A DNA stretch of 64,000 nucleotides from UBA6059 sp965227155. Lineage in GTDB: Bacteria > Bacteroidota > Bacteroidia > Cytophagales > Cyclobacteriaceae. The stretch spans positions 2,232,001-2,296,000 of the forward strand of contig OZ245731.1 in NCBI GenBank assembly GCA_965227155.1, in the 5' to 3' direction. This document shows positions 17,818 to 27,020 of the stretch, piece by piece. Each line of letters opens with the position of its first letter. The first letter of the stretch is position 1. The notes below the pieces were generated by a model that made no database searches, was not told the DNA's origin, and saw only the letters and a program-made list of their open reading frames with translations. The translations under genes were made by a program, and so were the position numbers.

Positions 17818-18974
17818 TATCTAACAGGTTTTCTAGGTATGGCTGCCGGTAGTCGGCTAAGCATCTCATTGTTGAGCAGCTGGGTCGTCTGAGTAAAAGA
17901 GCTGATATTGATGACATTATTATTTTGTCTGCCAACCAATACTACTTCATCACCCACATGAACATCGGGTATGTGGGATACATCCACCATAAAGAGATTC
18001 ATATTGATAAGGCCCACTATGGGTGCTTTTTTGCCTTTGATAAGCACATAGCCTCGGTTTGAATTAGCCCTGGGGTAGCCGTTGGAATAGCCTAGCGGCA
18101 TTACGGCAATAGTCATATCCCTAAATGCCTGGTAAGCCGTGCCATAACCGATAAATTCGCCGGCACTTACGCCACGTACGTCCATCACATCGGTTTTCCA
18201 TGTGATCACTCTTTTGAGTGGGTTATCAGAAAGTTTATTTACGGTTTGCAGATGGTGATAATAAATTTCCGGTGAAGGCCAAAAGCCATATTGTGCCACT
18301 CCGATGCGTACCATATCATACACCGTATCGGGCATGGCCAATGCGGCAGCAGAGCATGCGATATGCCTGATTTCGGGCAAAATACCCTTCTTCTTGCATT
18401 CTGCATATACTTCTAAAAACCGCTGATGCTGCCTGTCTATTTTGAATTTGTTGGCAAATGACTCAGCCCCTCCAAAATGGGTACACAGCCCTTTGAAGTG
18501 AACCCAGTTTTTATGTTTTTTTAGGAATGACAATGACTTGGATACTTCACTTGCTGGTAGACCTGTTCGGTTGCCTCCCGTTTCTATTTCGAGATGGATT
18601 TTAGCTGGTTTGTCAACTGATTTGGCGGTTTCCAACACTTTGGGCAATCGCTCATAATTAAATACATAAAACTCAATGTCATTTTCGATAGCCCATGCGA
18701 TATCCACATCGTAGAGGATACCCATAATCATGACCGACGATTTATCAGAAATGACATCATGGATTTCCTCTGCTTCAAATGCTGAAGCTGTTGCAAAATG
18801 TCTTACACCGGCTTTTTCGGCCATTTTAGAAAATTCCTGAATGCCGTGCCCATACGCATTAGCCTTTACGACAGAACATATTTTACTGTCCTTACCAATC
18901 TTCTTTTTGATGAAATTGATATTCTGTGTTATTGCCGATTGGCTAAGCTCAATCCTTGATGAGTGTTTTACCAT
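17817..18974 (-). CDS. alr: Alanine racemase
   Basis: A 385-residue PLP enzyme interconverting L- and D-alanine. The PLP lysine is in CSVVKANAYGHG near residue 38. IETGGNRTGLP, HIACSAAAL, VRIGVAQYG and the catalytic tyrosine region FIGYGTAYQAF follow the fold-type III racemase pattern, and length fits the family. It overlaps the end of the papain-like gene by 7 bp and the start of the membrane coiled-coil gene by 1 base. Its placement inside this operon, rather than with cell-wall genes, suggests that D-alanine (or another D-amino acid) is needed locally; whether the genome has another copy cannot be seen. Confidence 0.92.
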   Translation of the reverse strand: MVKHSSRIELSQSAITQNINFIKKKIGKDSKICSVVKANAYGHGIQEFSKMAEKAGVRHFATASAFEAEEIHDVISDKSSVMIMGILYDVDIAWAIENDIEFYVFNYERLPKVLETAKSVDKPAKIHLEIETGGNRTGLPASEVSKSLSFLKKHKNWVHFKGLCTHFGGAESFANKFKIDRQHQRFLEVYAECKKKGILPEIRHIACSAAALAMPDTVYDMVRIGVAQYGFWPSPEIYYHHLQTVNKLSDNPLKRVITWKTDVMDVRGVSAGEFIGYGTAYQAFRDMTIAVMPLGYSNGYPRANSNRGYVLIKGKKAPIVGLINMNLFMVDVSHIPDVHVGDEVVLVGRQNNNVINISSFTQTTQLLNNEMLSRLPAAIPRKPVR

Positions 18975-20956
18975 AGTTTTACCTGGTCATTCCAAGTGTA
19001 AGACTTGCCCCAGCTACTCCTGGCCAACTCTTCAACCTTAGCAAGCTCCCTGTCAAGGACATGCTGCGACCACATTTTTGTTTCTAAGCTATTGTAATGA
19101 AATGCATAAATTCTTGCCGCAAACTGATGAAACGGCAGTGAAGATTCTCCGTGTTTTTCCCCATGCCCATATACTGAAGGGTTGATATTTTGCCCCCAAT
19201 TTTGGCGACCTTCATTGTTTGGGTTCAGAAAATAAGCCCTGATTTCACCTGTGGGATCTTTGTCAACCCTAACCAGACTTATAGCATGAAATCCTACCAT
19301 TTCCCCTTTGCTGGAGGTGATATAAATACCTACGGGATTAGGATAGACCATATGCTGACCACCGTTATATTCTATGTGGAAACTGGCATAGAAAGTTCGG
19401 ATGAAGCCTTTGTAGTCAGATATAGCATTTGTGAAATAATCATAGCATGACGCAAATCCTATTTGTATCCATTGACCATACATGGCAGGATTGACCCATT
19501 TATGGGGATCTTCACCTCTGATAGCAGCCCGCTTCATCATCTCATTGTAGATTTTATCGAGATGGGGTACCAGCACCACCGAAACAGCATCAAGATTATA
19601 GTCCATTTCACCCAGTAGTCCTTTGCCTAATTTGATTGATTCCAAGTCGGTATTTTCAAACCGCATGATCAGGTTGTTCTGAGTGGCTACTGTAATGATC
19701 ATGTCTATCAGCTTGGCAGGTGCATGTTGGCTCCACATGCTGATGCCACGGGCTGATTGGCAGGTCGGGTTGTTGCCCTGACCAACACCCAGCGGTTGAC
19801 CCAGGATTCTGATGGTGGCACCTATTAAATATTGAAGGGCTGTGACATCATTGTTGGGATTCTTTTCAGAATGTAAAATACGTTGCTCTACTTGTGGGTT
19901 GAGCTTGATTTTACGTAGGTTTTCGAGCCCAACGCGTACCGGCCTTCGCGAAAATAAGCTGCGGTTCAGCATCCTTGCCATGCCGTATATGCATTGGCTA
20001 TTGTTCACAGATACCACCTCATCTATAAGGGAATCTATAAGCTTCTCATGCTTTTTAAACTCTGCTGCTCCCGTATCACTCAGGTCCATTGCAAGCGGTA
20101 TAAGTTCAGGCTTATGCTTTAGCAAATGCGTGAGCAGTAAAGCGTGGTATTGGCTTACCAGGCCTGTGGTGCCAAGATAATGGCCCATTTCACCAGCCTC
20201 TGATTCCAGTAGCTTGGTATTTGCTCCCGAAAGCATATTTTGATAATCTGCCAATGATTTATGCTGCTTGCTACCCTTGGTCGGCGCTACAATGGCATTG
20301 ACATAAAATAACAACTCCTGATCTGCCACAACTGATGGATCGAGATCCATTTTTCGATCTATCAGATGAATGAACTCACGCGCCTTGCGGGTTACTACCG
20401 GTCTTTGCTGGCAGATAAGCATGATTTCTTCAGCAAGCATGTTGTGCATGCCTTCCAGATCAGTCTCAGAAAGAATAAAACCAAACAAATTAAATGCTTT
20501 CTTGAGCTCCCGCTCAGTCATTACATTTCTGGTTTCCTCTGTAGGCTCCTTGAGTGCAAATTCCATGTTTTGGATCACGACCTCTTCCAGATAAACCTGG
20601 GCCTCCTTCTGGGATACTTTGGCTGATTGGGCCTTGCCATTAGCATAGGAAAGCATCCTCAGGTTGCTGATGATCTCAAAGCTACTGTTTGGATGCCCCG
20701 ATTTAATGGTCCCTTTTACCAGGGAAGGCACCAGATTATCGGGTTCATTCCAGGCAGTACCTTTAAAGAATTCAGCCTGATCTAATTCTACACTTTTTTC
20801 ATAAAGGAAGCTTAAGCCGTCCCTGGTCTGGCTTATGATGTCTATCTGACTAGCCAGACGGGTAGCTTTATCCTGCTTTGACAGGTCGGTTGCTTCCAAA
20901 AACTCCTGAAAGCTTCGCTGAAAATTGTCGAAAGCATTATCTGTAATCAATACCAA
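18968..20956 (-). CDS. Large uncharacterised protein with papain-like catalytic signature
   Basis: A 662-residue protein with no signal peptide or membrane helix. Residues 1-380 are mostly helical and match nothing I know. The C-terminal part has Q393-G-N-N-P-T-C399 at the start of a helix, the same Q-to-C spacing as the oxyanion glutamine and nucleophile of papain. It continues with H557 in MVGFHAISLV and asparagines in YFLNPNNEG (578-580), an order (Q, C, H, N) typical of papain-fold peptidases, transglutaminases and amide-forming relatives. It lies 16 bases after the ATP-grasp gene and overlaps alr. I infer a cysteine-dependent amidase, peptidase or acyl transferase acting on the product of its neighbours; none of this is proven. 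Confidence 0.7.
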   Translation of the reverse strand: MVLITDNAFDNFQRSFQEFLEATDLSKQDKATRLASQIDIISQTRDGLSFLYEKSVELDQAEFFKGTAWNEPDNLVPSLVKGTIKSGHPNSSFEIISNLRMLSYANGKAQSAKVSQKEAQVYLEEVVIQNMEFALKEPTEETRNVMTERELKKAFNLFGFILSETDLEGMHNMLAEEIMLICQQRPVVTRKAREFIHLIDRKMDLDPSVVADQELLFYVNAIVAPTKGSKQHKSLADYQNMLSGANTKLLESEAGEMGHYLGTTGLVSQYHALLLTHLLKHKPELIPLAMDLSDTGAAEFKKHEKLIDSLIDEVVSVNNSQCIYGMARMLNRSLFSRRPVRVGLENLRKIKLNPQVEQRILHSEKNPNNDVTALQYLIGATIRILGQPLGVGQGNNPTCQSARGISMWSQHAPAKLIDMIITVATQNNLIMRFENTDLESIKLGKGLLGEMDYNLDAVSVVLVPHLDKIYNEMMKRAAIRGEDPHKWVNPAMYGQWIQIGFASCYDYFTNAISDYKGFIRTFYASFHIEYNGGQHMVYPNPVGIYITSSKGEMVGFHAISLVRVDKDPTGEIRAYFLNPNNEGRQNWGQNINPSVYGHGEKHGESSLPFHQFAARIYAFHYNSLETKMWSQHVLDRELAKVEELARSSWGKSYTWNDQVKLW

Positions 20957-20972
20957 TATTTTTTGCTTTTAG

Positions 20973-22196
20973 CTATATGTAAAAATCTACCGTTTCGTAA
21001 TGTTGGAGTAGTTCTGTCATACGATCAGGATCCTCCCCTCTAAAGTTTAAAGTACCAAAATGGTTCCCGAAACCTTCACGAGTATCACTTATCTTTTGGG
21101 TACTAAGTGGTGGTACCAGGGTGTGATCCAGGAAGTAGGGCTCATTATTGAGTTCTTCTGGGATTTCCAATTTGGAAAACTGTCTACGCTGAGGGTAGAT
21201 CATGACATTGCCAAAATGATTTTTAGGCTTAAAGTCTTTTGGAGGGAATATCGCATCCAATTCTTCTTCGGTGGCATTAGGGTCGTGGCTTAGTACAAAG
21301 GCCGCCAGCGCATCAAACTCATAGGCCTGCGAACAAAGCTCCAGGATATGGCCCCCAGGGATACGGCAGGCTGTTTCTCCAAAGTTCAACTCATCGTTTT
21401 CAGTAAGGAACCATTCAGGATGCACCATGCCGTACTCAATACCAAATATATCCACCAGCTTTTGTACATGCTTATGAATCAGATCTCGCTTGGTATTGAG
21501 ATAATGGCCTTCAGGAATGAAGTTTGAGTAGCCCAGATGGACGTATTCGGTAATGTTGAGGAATCGAATTTTCCCTTTGTGGATGAATGCCTCGCAAGAA
21601 AATTCTCTGCCAGGTAAGTGACTTTCTGCCAAACAGGGGAAGTCGCCATCCTCCACTTTCTCATCGATATCACTCATTGATCTTAGCAACCTGTGCCCAA
21701 CTGTTCCTGCAGAAGCAAAGGGTTTGATATGTACCCAGCTATCTTCTTCGCCATCCAGCTGTAGGTTGGCCTGATTGAGCCTTTTCATGAATGCCCTCAC
21801 CTGATCCCGGTTATGGACCTCTTCAAATAAACCTACTCTCAGACCACCAATAAGCGCTTTTCGCTTCATCATGGCCTTATTGCGGAAAAGGAAGGCACGG
21901 TTGAGCACCCTTGGATCACCCCGGTAAATGCTGTTGAGCGCACCGGCCCATTCTACGGTCTCCTCGAATAAGGGTACGGCCACATCTACTCCGTAAGCCT
22001 GAAGCTTTTGATGCAAGTCGAGACTATTGGATGTGTCGCTCCATTCGTCCAGCTGATAGGGGACGAAGGGTATATTATTTTCCTTTGCGTATTGCTCGAA
22101 ATCAGGAAACGAGACAACTACATAGGGGAAGTTATTTTTCTGCATACTCTCAATGACGGGCAAACTCCAGCCCATTAATGCAAAGCAATTAGCCAT
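20973..22196 (-). CDS. ATP-grasp ligase
   Basis: A 407-residue cytoplasmic ATP-grasp enzyme of the carboxylate-amine ligase type (BacD / carbamoyl-phosphate-synthase-like). The ATP-binding lysine is K158 in WVHIKPFASAGTVG, followed by the hinge ESHLPGREFSCEAF (191-204). The Mg-binding acidic residues are E261 in MVHPEWFL and E274 with R278 in NFGETACRIPGG. An N-terminal pre-ATP-grasp domain (1-110) precedes these. Such enzymes join a carboxyl group, activated as acyl phosphate, to an amine, often making dipeptides or tagging a peptide. As first gene of a tight operon with a papain-like protein and alanine racemase, it is likely the bond-forming step of the pathway. The substrate is unknown. 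Confidence 0.88.
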   Translation of the reverse strand: MANCFALMGWSLPVIESMQKNNFPYVVVSFPDFEQYAKENNIPFVPYQLDEWSDTSNSLDLHQKLQAYGVDVAVPLFEETVEWAGALNSIYRGDPRVLNRAFLFRNKAMMKRKALIGGLRVGLFEEVHNRDQVRAFMKRLNQANLQLDGEEDSWVHIKPFASAGTVGHRLLRSMSDIDEKVEDGDFPCLAESHLPGREFSCEAFIHKGKIRFLNITEYVHLGYSNFIPEGHYLNTKRDLIHKHVQKLVDIFGIEYGMVHPEWFLTENDELNFGETACRIPGGHILELCSQAYEFDALAAFVLSHDPNATEEELDAIFPPKDFKPKNHFGNVMIYPQRRQFSKLEIPEELNNEPYFLDHTLVPPLSTQKISDTREGFGNHFGTLNFRGEDPDRMTELLQHYETVDFYI

Positions 22197-22267
22197 ATTG
22201 TTTAAATGTTTTGGTTCAACATATAAGCCCGGAAGGCCTAATCTTATATACGAAACAATTGAAAATA

Positions 22268-22288
22268 GTTTCTACAGAAACAAAATTA
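22268..22288 (-). promoter_or_regulatory. Candidate promoter -7 box and inverted repeat upstream of the ATP-grasp operon
   Basis: On the minus strand TAATTTTG (22288-22281) fits the Bacteroidota -7 element TAnnTTTG. No TTTG is present at the correct -33 distance. Directly downstream is GTTTC-TACA-GAAAC (22268-22281), a 5-bp inverted repeat that would overlap the start of transcription. An operator here is a weak inference. Confidence 0.3.
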
Positions 22289-22370
22289 ATAAAGATTCAC
22301 CAACTTCGTTTTTGATATCATAGAAGCAAAAAATGCTTATCGATTATATTTGATCCAAATACCGTGTATT

Positions 22371-24536
22371 ATGATGAAAACAGCATTTTCAACCATTTTA
22401 ATATTAGCGGCCACCATAGGGCTGGCACAGCAAAAAATCGAATTGTCCCACATTGTAGATGGTACTTTTAGTGAAGAGACCGTTCGAAATGTCAATTGGA
22501 TGAAGGATGGTCAATATTACACTGCGCTGGAAGATAATAGCATTGTAAAATATGATATTACCACCGGGGCCCTGGATACGGTACTCTTTGATGCCAATGA
22601 TTTTTCACTTACGCTGGATGACTACACATTTAGTCAGGATGAAAAGCAGGTCCTTTTGATGACAGATCGTCAATCGATTTATCGCCGGTCGTACACCGCA
22701 GAATTTTATGTGTACAACTTTGAGGATGAGACGCTGGAGCCTCTGAGTGAAAATGGCCGTGAAAGCTATGCAACCTTCAGCCCTGATGGTACCAAAGTGG
22801 CGTTTACCCGTGACAATAACCTTTTTTATGTTCGACTGGACAACATGAATGAGATCCAGGTCACTGAAGATGGAATGAAAAATGAAATCATTAATGGTAG
22901 TACAGATTGGGTTTACGAAGAGGAGTTTTCAATCACTAAGGCATTCTTTTGGTCGCCAGATTCTAAAAAACTGGCCTATTACAGATTTGATGAGAGTGGT
23001 GTGAAAGAATACACCATGCAGCTATGGAATAATGTGAGCCTTTATCCGGAAAATTACAATTTTAAATACCCTAAGGCAGGGGAAGACAATTCGATAATTG
23101 AAATCAAAATTTATGCGCTGGAAACCAATGAAACGGTCAATGTAGATCTGGGTGATGAAACAGACATCTATATCCCCAGGGTACAGTGGACCCAGGATGC
23201 GAATCTGTTGAGTATCCAAAAGCTTAATCGCCTGCAAAACACGCTGGATATTCTGCATGCTAACGCCTCAAGGGGCAATACCATGACCATTTTAACAGAT
23301 CGCTCCAAGCAGTTTATTGACCTTAATTTTTGTGATGACCTTACCTACTTGAATGATGGAAAACATTTCCTCATATCGAGCGAACGCGATGGGTATAAGC
23401 ATTTCTACCTGCATACCATGGATGGGCAGACGGTGCAGCAGGTGACCAGTGGAAAATGGGAAGCCAGGCAAATGGTGGGTCTGGATCAGTCCAGTAGAAC
23501 TGCCGTACTCTATTATATCTCCACAGAGCCCTCACCAATGGATAGGGCTTTTTATAAAATAGATGTGCGCGGACGAGGAAAAACCCTGCTTTCGCCAGCC
23601 AGCGGTTGGACAGATATTGATATGAGCAATGACTTTAAGTATTATATCCAATACTACAGGCAGGCAGACCAGCCGGTGGAGGTCACTTTGATGGATAATG
23701 AGGAGAATGAACCCATCAAGGTGCTTAAAGACAACCAAACCTTGAAAGATAAGGTGTCTGATTTTGACCTGGTAGAGAAGCGCTTTTTTACTTTCGATGG
23801 TGCTGACAAAAGCATTTTGAATGGCTATATGCTTCTCCCTGCTGACCTTGACTCAGCGGCACAATACCCGGTATTGCTGTATCAATACAGTGGGCCGGGA
23901 TCGCAAAATGTGATCAACCGATGGAGCGGTGGTCATTACATTTGGCACCAATACCTGGTGCAGCAGGGTTATATTGTGGTGGTGACCGATACCCGTGGTA
24001 CAGGCGGTCGAGGAGAGGCTTTCAAAAAAATGACTTACAAGGAGCTAGGCAAACTCGAAACAGAAGATCACATTGCCGCCGCACAATTTTTGGGTACAAT
24101 TCCATTTGTGGATAAAGATAGGATTGGCATCTGGGGTTGGAGCTACGGGGGCTACATGTCATCATTGGTGATGCTGAAGGGGGCAGATTATTTCAAAGCA
24201 GGTATTGCAGTGGCTCCTGTTACGACATGGCGCTTTTATGACACCATCTACACCGAAAGATATCTGCAAAGGCCACAGGATAACCCCACGGGCTACGATG
24301 ATAACTCCCCGCTTAACCATGTAGAGAAACTAAAAGGCAATTATTTGCTAATTCATGGCACCGGTGATGATAATGTGCATTTTCAAAATAGTGTGGCCAT
24401 GCAGGAAGCTTTGATCAATGCTGGTAAGCAATTTGAGTCATTTTACTATCCTGACAAGGCACACGGTATTAGCGGTTCTAAAACACGAATGCATCTGTAT
24501 CAAATGATGACGGATTTTATTCTTGAAAAGCTTTAA
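22371..24536 (+). CDS. Secreted S9 family peptidase (dipeptidyl peptidase IV-like)
   Basis: A 721-residue exported serine peptidase. I choose the ATG at 22371 because it directly precedes a good signal peptide (MMKTAFSTILILAATIGLAQ); a TTG 21 bases upstream would spoil it. Residues 30-470 form the beta-propeller that gates access, including the DPP IV-type glutamates in WVYEEEFSI. The C-terminal alpha/beta-hydrolase has the nucleophile in GWSYGGYMSS, the acid in GTGDDNVHF and the histidine in PDKAHGIS. It likely removes Xaa-Pro dipeptides from peptides in the periplasm. A lipid kinase gene follows after 19 bases. Confidence 0.92.
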   Translation: MMKTAFSTILILAATIGLAQQKIELSHIVDGTFSEETVRNVNWMKDGQYYTALEDNSIVKYDITTGALDTVLFDANDFSLTLDDYTFSQDEKQVLLMTDRQSIYRRSYTAEFYVYNFEDETLEPLSENGRESYATFSPDGTKVAFTRDNNLFYVRLDNMNEIQVTEDGMKNEIINGSTDWVYEEEFSITKAFFWSPDSKKLAYYRFDESGVKEYTMQLWNNVSLYPENYNFKYPKAGEDNSIIEIKIYALETNETVNVDLGDETDIYIPRVQWTQDANLLSIQKLNRLQNTLDILHANASRGNTMTILTDRSKQFIDLNFCDDLTYLNDGKHFLISSERDGYKHFYLHTMDGQTVQQVTSGKWEARQMVGLDQSSRTAVLYYISTEPSPMDRAFYKIDVRGRGKTLLSPASGWTDIDMSNDFKYYIQYYRQADQPVEVTLMDNEENEPIKVLKDNQTLKDKVSDFDLVEKRFFTFDGADKSILNGYMLLPADLDSAAQYPVLLYQYSGPGSQNVINRWSGGHYIWHQYLVQQGYIVVVTDTRGTGGRGEAFKKMTYKELGKLETEDHIAAAQFLGTIPFVDKDRIGIWGWSYGGYMSSLVMLKGADYFKAGIAVAPVTTWRFYDTIYTERYLQRPQDNPTGYDDNSPLNHVEKLKGNYLLIHGTGDDNVHFQNSVAMQEALINAGKQFESFYYPDKAHGISGSKTRMHLYQMMTDFILEKL

Positions 24537-24555
24537 GAGGGTATAGTCAATAGGC

Positions 24556-25437
24556 ATGGCCGCCCGTCAAATTTTGGTGATTTGTAATCCTACTGCTGGT
24601 AAGGGGCGGTCAAGAAAAATTTTACCCCGGCTAAAAGCTTTTCTTGAATCAAAAAAAGTTGATTTTGATTTAATCGAAACCTCCGCTGCTAAAAACGCCT
24701 CAGTAGTATTGCAAGAGTATGATAAGCCATTCACCGAGGTAATCGTGTTGGGTGGTGATGGCACACTCAATGAAGTGGTGAACGGATTGAAAAGCAGCGT
24801 TCCTATTGGGGTAATTCCAGGGGGAACGGGAAACGATTACACTAAAAATTTATGCCTCGGCAAATCACTACGTGAGGTTTTTGACACAGCCCTCAGTGGT
24901 CGGTTAAAAGCGGTGGATGTTGGCCGCTGTAACGATCGTTTGTTTCTGAATGGTGTAGGCATAGGCTTTGATGGACAGGTGGCAAGGCATGCCGAGGAAT
25001 CCGACATTTGGCTTTCCGGGTGGCCCGAGTATTATTACCATGTCCTCCGAAACCTGGCTTTTTTTGATACTGTGCCATTGCAGTTTGAGCTTGACGGCCG
25101 GTCTACGCAAGAACCGCTCTTTCTGCTTACTGTAGCTAAGGGCACCACGTTTGGGGGCAGCTTTAAATTAACACCTAATGCTCAATTGGATGATGGGCAC
25201 TTGACCATTTGCAAAATATCCAGAATATCTGTCCTGAAAAGGCTACTCAATATTCATAGATTAAAATCCGGTTCGCATGGTTTATTGCCAGAGGTCGAAA
25301 TTATCCAGGCTAAAAAATTTAAGGTAGGCGCATGCCCTGATGCAGAGGCACATCTGGACGGTGAGTATATCGGTCATCCCCCCTTTGATTTTGAGGTGTT
25401 GCCAAGGCATCTAAATATTCGGGTCAAAGATATTTAG
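24556..25437 (+). CDS. Diacylglycerol kinase-family lipid kinase
   Basis: A 293-residue soluble kinase of the DgkB/YegS/sphingosine-kinase family. The nucleotide-binding motif GGDGTLNEVVNGL is near residues 65-77, the substrate-binding motif GGTGNDYTKNLC follows near 91, and the C-terminal half has GVGIGFDG and DAEAHLDGEY. It probably phosphorylates diacylglycerol or another lipid alcohol in phospholipid recycling. It is likely cotranscribed with the S9 peptidase gene. Its stop overlaps that of the convergent lgt by 4 bp. Specific substrate is not determined by sequence. Confidence 0.9.
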   Translation: MAARQILVICNPTAGKGRSRKILPRLKAFLESKKVDFDLIETSAAKNASVVLQEYDKPFTEVIVLGGDGTLNEVVNGLKSSVPIGVIPGGTGNDYTKNLCLGKSLREVFDTALSGRLKAVDVGRCNDRLFLNGVGIGFDGQVARHAEESDIWLSGWPEYYYHVLRNLAFFDTVPLQFELDGRSTQEPLFLLTVAKGTTFGGSFKLTPNAQLDDGHLTICKISRISVLKRLLNIHRLKSGSHGLLPEVEIIQAKKFKVGACPDAEAHLDGEYIGHPPFDFEVLPRHLNIRVKDI

Positions 25438-26222
25438 CTGGTTCTGGCATTTCTTTTTTGCGTTCGCACATAGAAATACAGCATCGCAGCAATAAGTAGC
25501 AGTGAAATAAACTGAGAATGAGATAGCACATTGTCTATGACAAAACCCCTTCTGATATCCCCGCGGAATATTTCATTGATAGACCTGCCCACAGCATAGA
25601 GCATTACATAGATAAAAAACAGCTGGCCTTTGAAACGTTGGTAACGCTTGAACATCAGCAGCACGACCATGATACTACCAATCAGAAAGATCTCATACAG
25701 CTGGGTTGGGTGTAGCGATTGGTGAAGCGGTGCCTTGGATATTTCGTCAGTAAAAGTGACACCCCATGGCTTATCTGTTGGCAGGCCATAGCAGCACCCT
25801 GCCATAAAACAGCCCATCCGGCCAAAAATATGGATGATACAAGCCGTAATCGCCAGCAGGTCAAGCATTGGTAATAGTGGTAGCTTGTATTTTCTGAAAT
25901 ACCAGATTGCGGTAGGTATAGCAAAAATCAGCGATCCGTAGAATACAAATCCTGTCCGGAAATTATGGAGCATATTGGAAGGTGGGTTGAAATAGAAACT
26001 GGGCTTTTCCATATAAAAAAGCACTTTCCCCCCCACAAAAGCGGCAAGTATGATCCATATGCAAAGACCCTGAATGACCTCAGTATCTACACCAAGTTGT
26101 TTTTTGGCATTGTGAGCCATATACAGGTAGCCCGAAAAGGCACCCAAAGCAATTAACAAACCATAAAAATGGATCGTAATTTCATTACCAAACAGTTCAA
26201 AACTTACAAATTCCGGATGCAT
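25434..26222 (-). CDS. lgt: Prolipoprotein diacylglyceryl transferase
   Basis: A 262-residue polytopic inner-membrane enzyme that transfers diacylglycerol from phosphatidylglycerol to the lipobox cysteine of prolipoproteins. The Lgt signature is present as GRMGCFMAGCCYGLPT (about 141-156), and HPTQLYEIFLIGS near 178 carries the conserved tyrosine-containing motif. About seven membrane helices can be drawn. The presence of lgt accords with the many lipoproteins in this window. It converges on the lipid kinase gene with a 4-bp stop overlap; upstream lies a 140-bp divergent region in which I find no exact promoter. Confidence 0.95.
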   Translation of the reverse strand: MHPEFVSFELFGNEITIHFYGLLIALGAFSGYLYMAHNAKKQLGVDTEVIQGLCIWIILAAFVGGKVLFYMEKPSFYFNPPSNMLHNFRTGFVFYGSLIFAIPTAIWYFRKYKLPLLPMLDLLAITACIIHIFGRMGCFMAGCCYGLPTDKPWGVTFTDEISKAPLHQSLHPTQLYEIFLIGSIMVVLLMFKRYQRFKGQLFFIYVMLYAVGRSINEIFRGDIRRGFVIDNVLSHSQFISLLLIAAMLYFYVRTQKRNARTS

Positions 26223-26362
26223 AGTGCATGTAATTTAATGCAAGTGACTAGCATTTCGAAGTTCTGGGTTTTATCAAAAGATTAGAAATACGGGCACAAG
26301 TGTCAGAGACATGACAGATTTTTTGGGTTTGCCCTTCGTATAATTGAAAAAGCAAAAATTTT

Positions 26363-27019
26363 ATGCGATTAATAATACTCATAGGGCTACTCTCACTTGC
26401 TGGCTGCATTGGCACAGATGTAATTGAGCGGATAGTGCCGGAGCGTGTGGTTATAACCAACCCACCTACACAAATCAAAGCAGGAGAAACATTTGACCTG
26501 ATGGCCGATTATTTTGATCATACGGGGGTGAGAATGGTTGGTGATTTCACCTGGACTTCAAGCGATGAATCTATCATTACTGTCAATGCTAATGGGTTGG
26601 TCACGGCTTTAGAAATTGGCACAGCTGTGATCACTGCCAGTGCAGGTAATGCTACAGATATGGTCACCATAACGGTGGGAGAGGAAACAGAGGAGGGTGC
26701 CGGATTTCGAACAGGAAGCTTTATGGGGCTTAATAATTATACAGTGGAAGGTATGTTTTCTTTGGAAGAGCAGGATGGGGATTTAATACTAAAATTTGAG
26801 GAAGATTTTCAGACCACCAATGGACCCGGCTTATACATTTACCTTACTTCAAATCCTGATAATGTAGTTGGAGGCGTAGAACTTGGGCCCATTATAAGCA
26901 ATACAGGGGCTCAGGATTATGGTGTACCTATGGATGTAAGCCTCAATTCATATGATTATGTAATGGTCTATTGCAAGCCATTTAGTGTGCCCTTTGGATT
27001 AGGAACTTTTGAAAATTAG
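26363..27019 (+). CDS. Lipoprotein with BIG2 and DM13 domains
   Basis: A 218-residue lipoprotein: signal peptide with the lipobox LSLAGC (Cys near residue 15). Residues 28-105 form an Ig-like BIG2 domain (TWTSSDESIITVNANGLVT). Residues 110-218 resemble the DM13 domain, with GLYIYLTSNPD and the conserved cysteine segment YCKPFSVPFGLG near the C-terminus. DM13 domains are proposed to take part in electron transfer or redox at the cell surface. The gene is followed after one base by a beta-barrel protein gene, suggesting that they work together in the outer membrane. The redox role is inference from the family. Confidence 0.82.
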   Translation: MRLIILIGLLSLAGCIGTDVIERIVPERVVITNPPTQIKAGETFDLMADYFDHTGVRMVGDFTWTSSDESIITVNANGLVTALEIGTAVITASAGNATDMVTITVGEETEEGAGFRTGSFMGLNNYTVEGMFSLEEQDGDLILKFEEDFQTTNGPGLYIYLTSNPDNVVGGVELGPIISNTGAQDYGVPMDVSLNSYDYVMVYCKPFSVPFGLGTFEN

Positions 27020-27020
27020 C

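Noticed and set aside
22345..22352. TATATTTG as promoter of the S9 peptidase gene
   Set aside because: No TTTG lies 19 bases upstream and transcription would start only about a dozen bases before the start codon; it overlaps the alternative TTG start.
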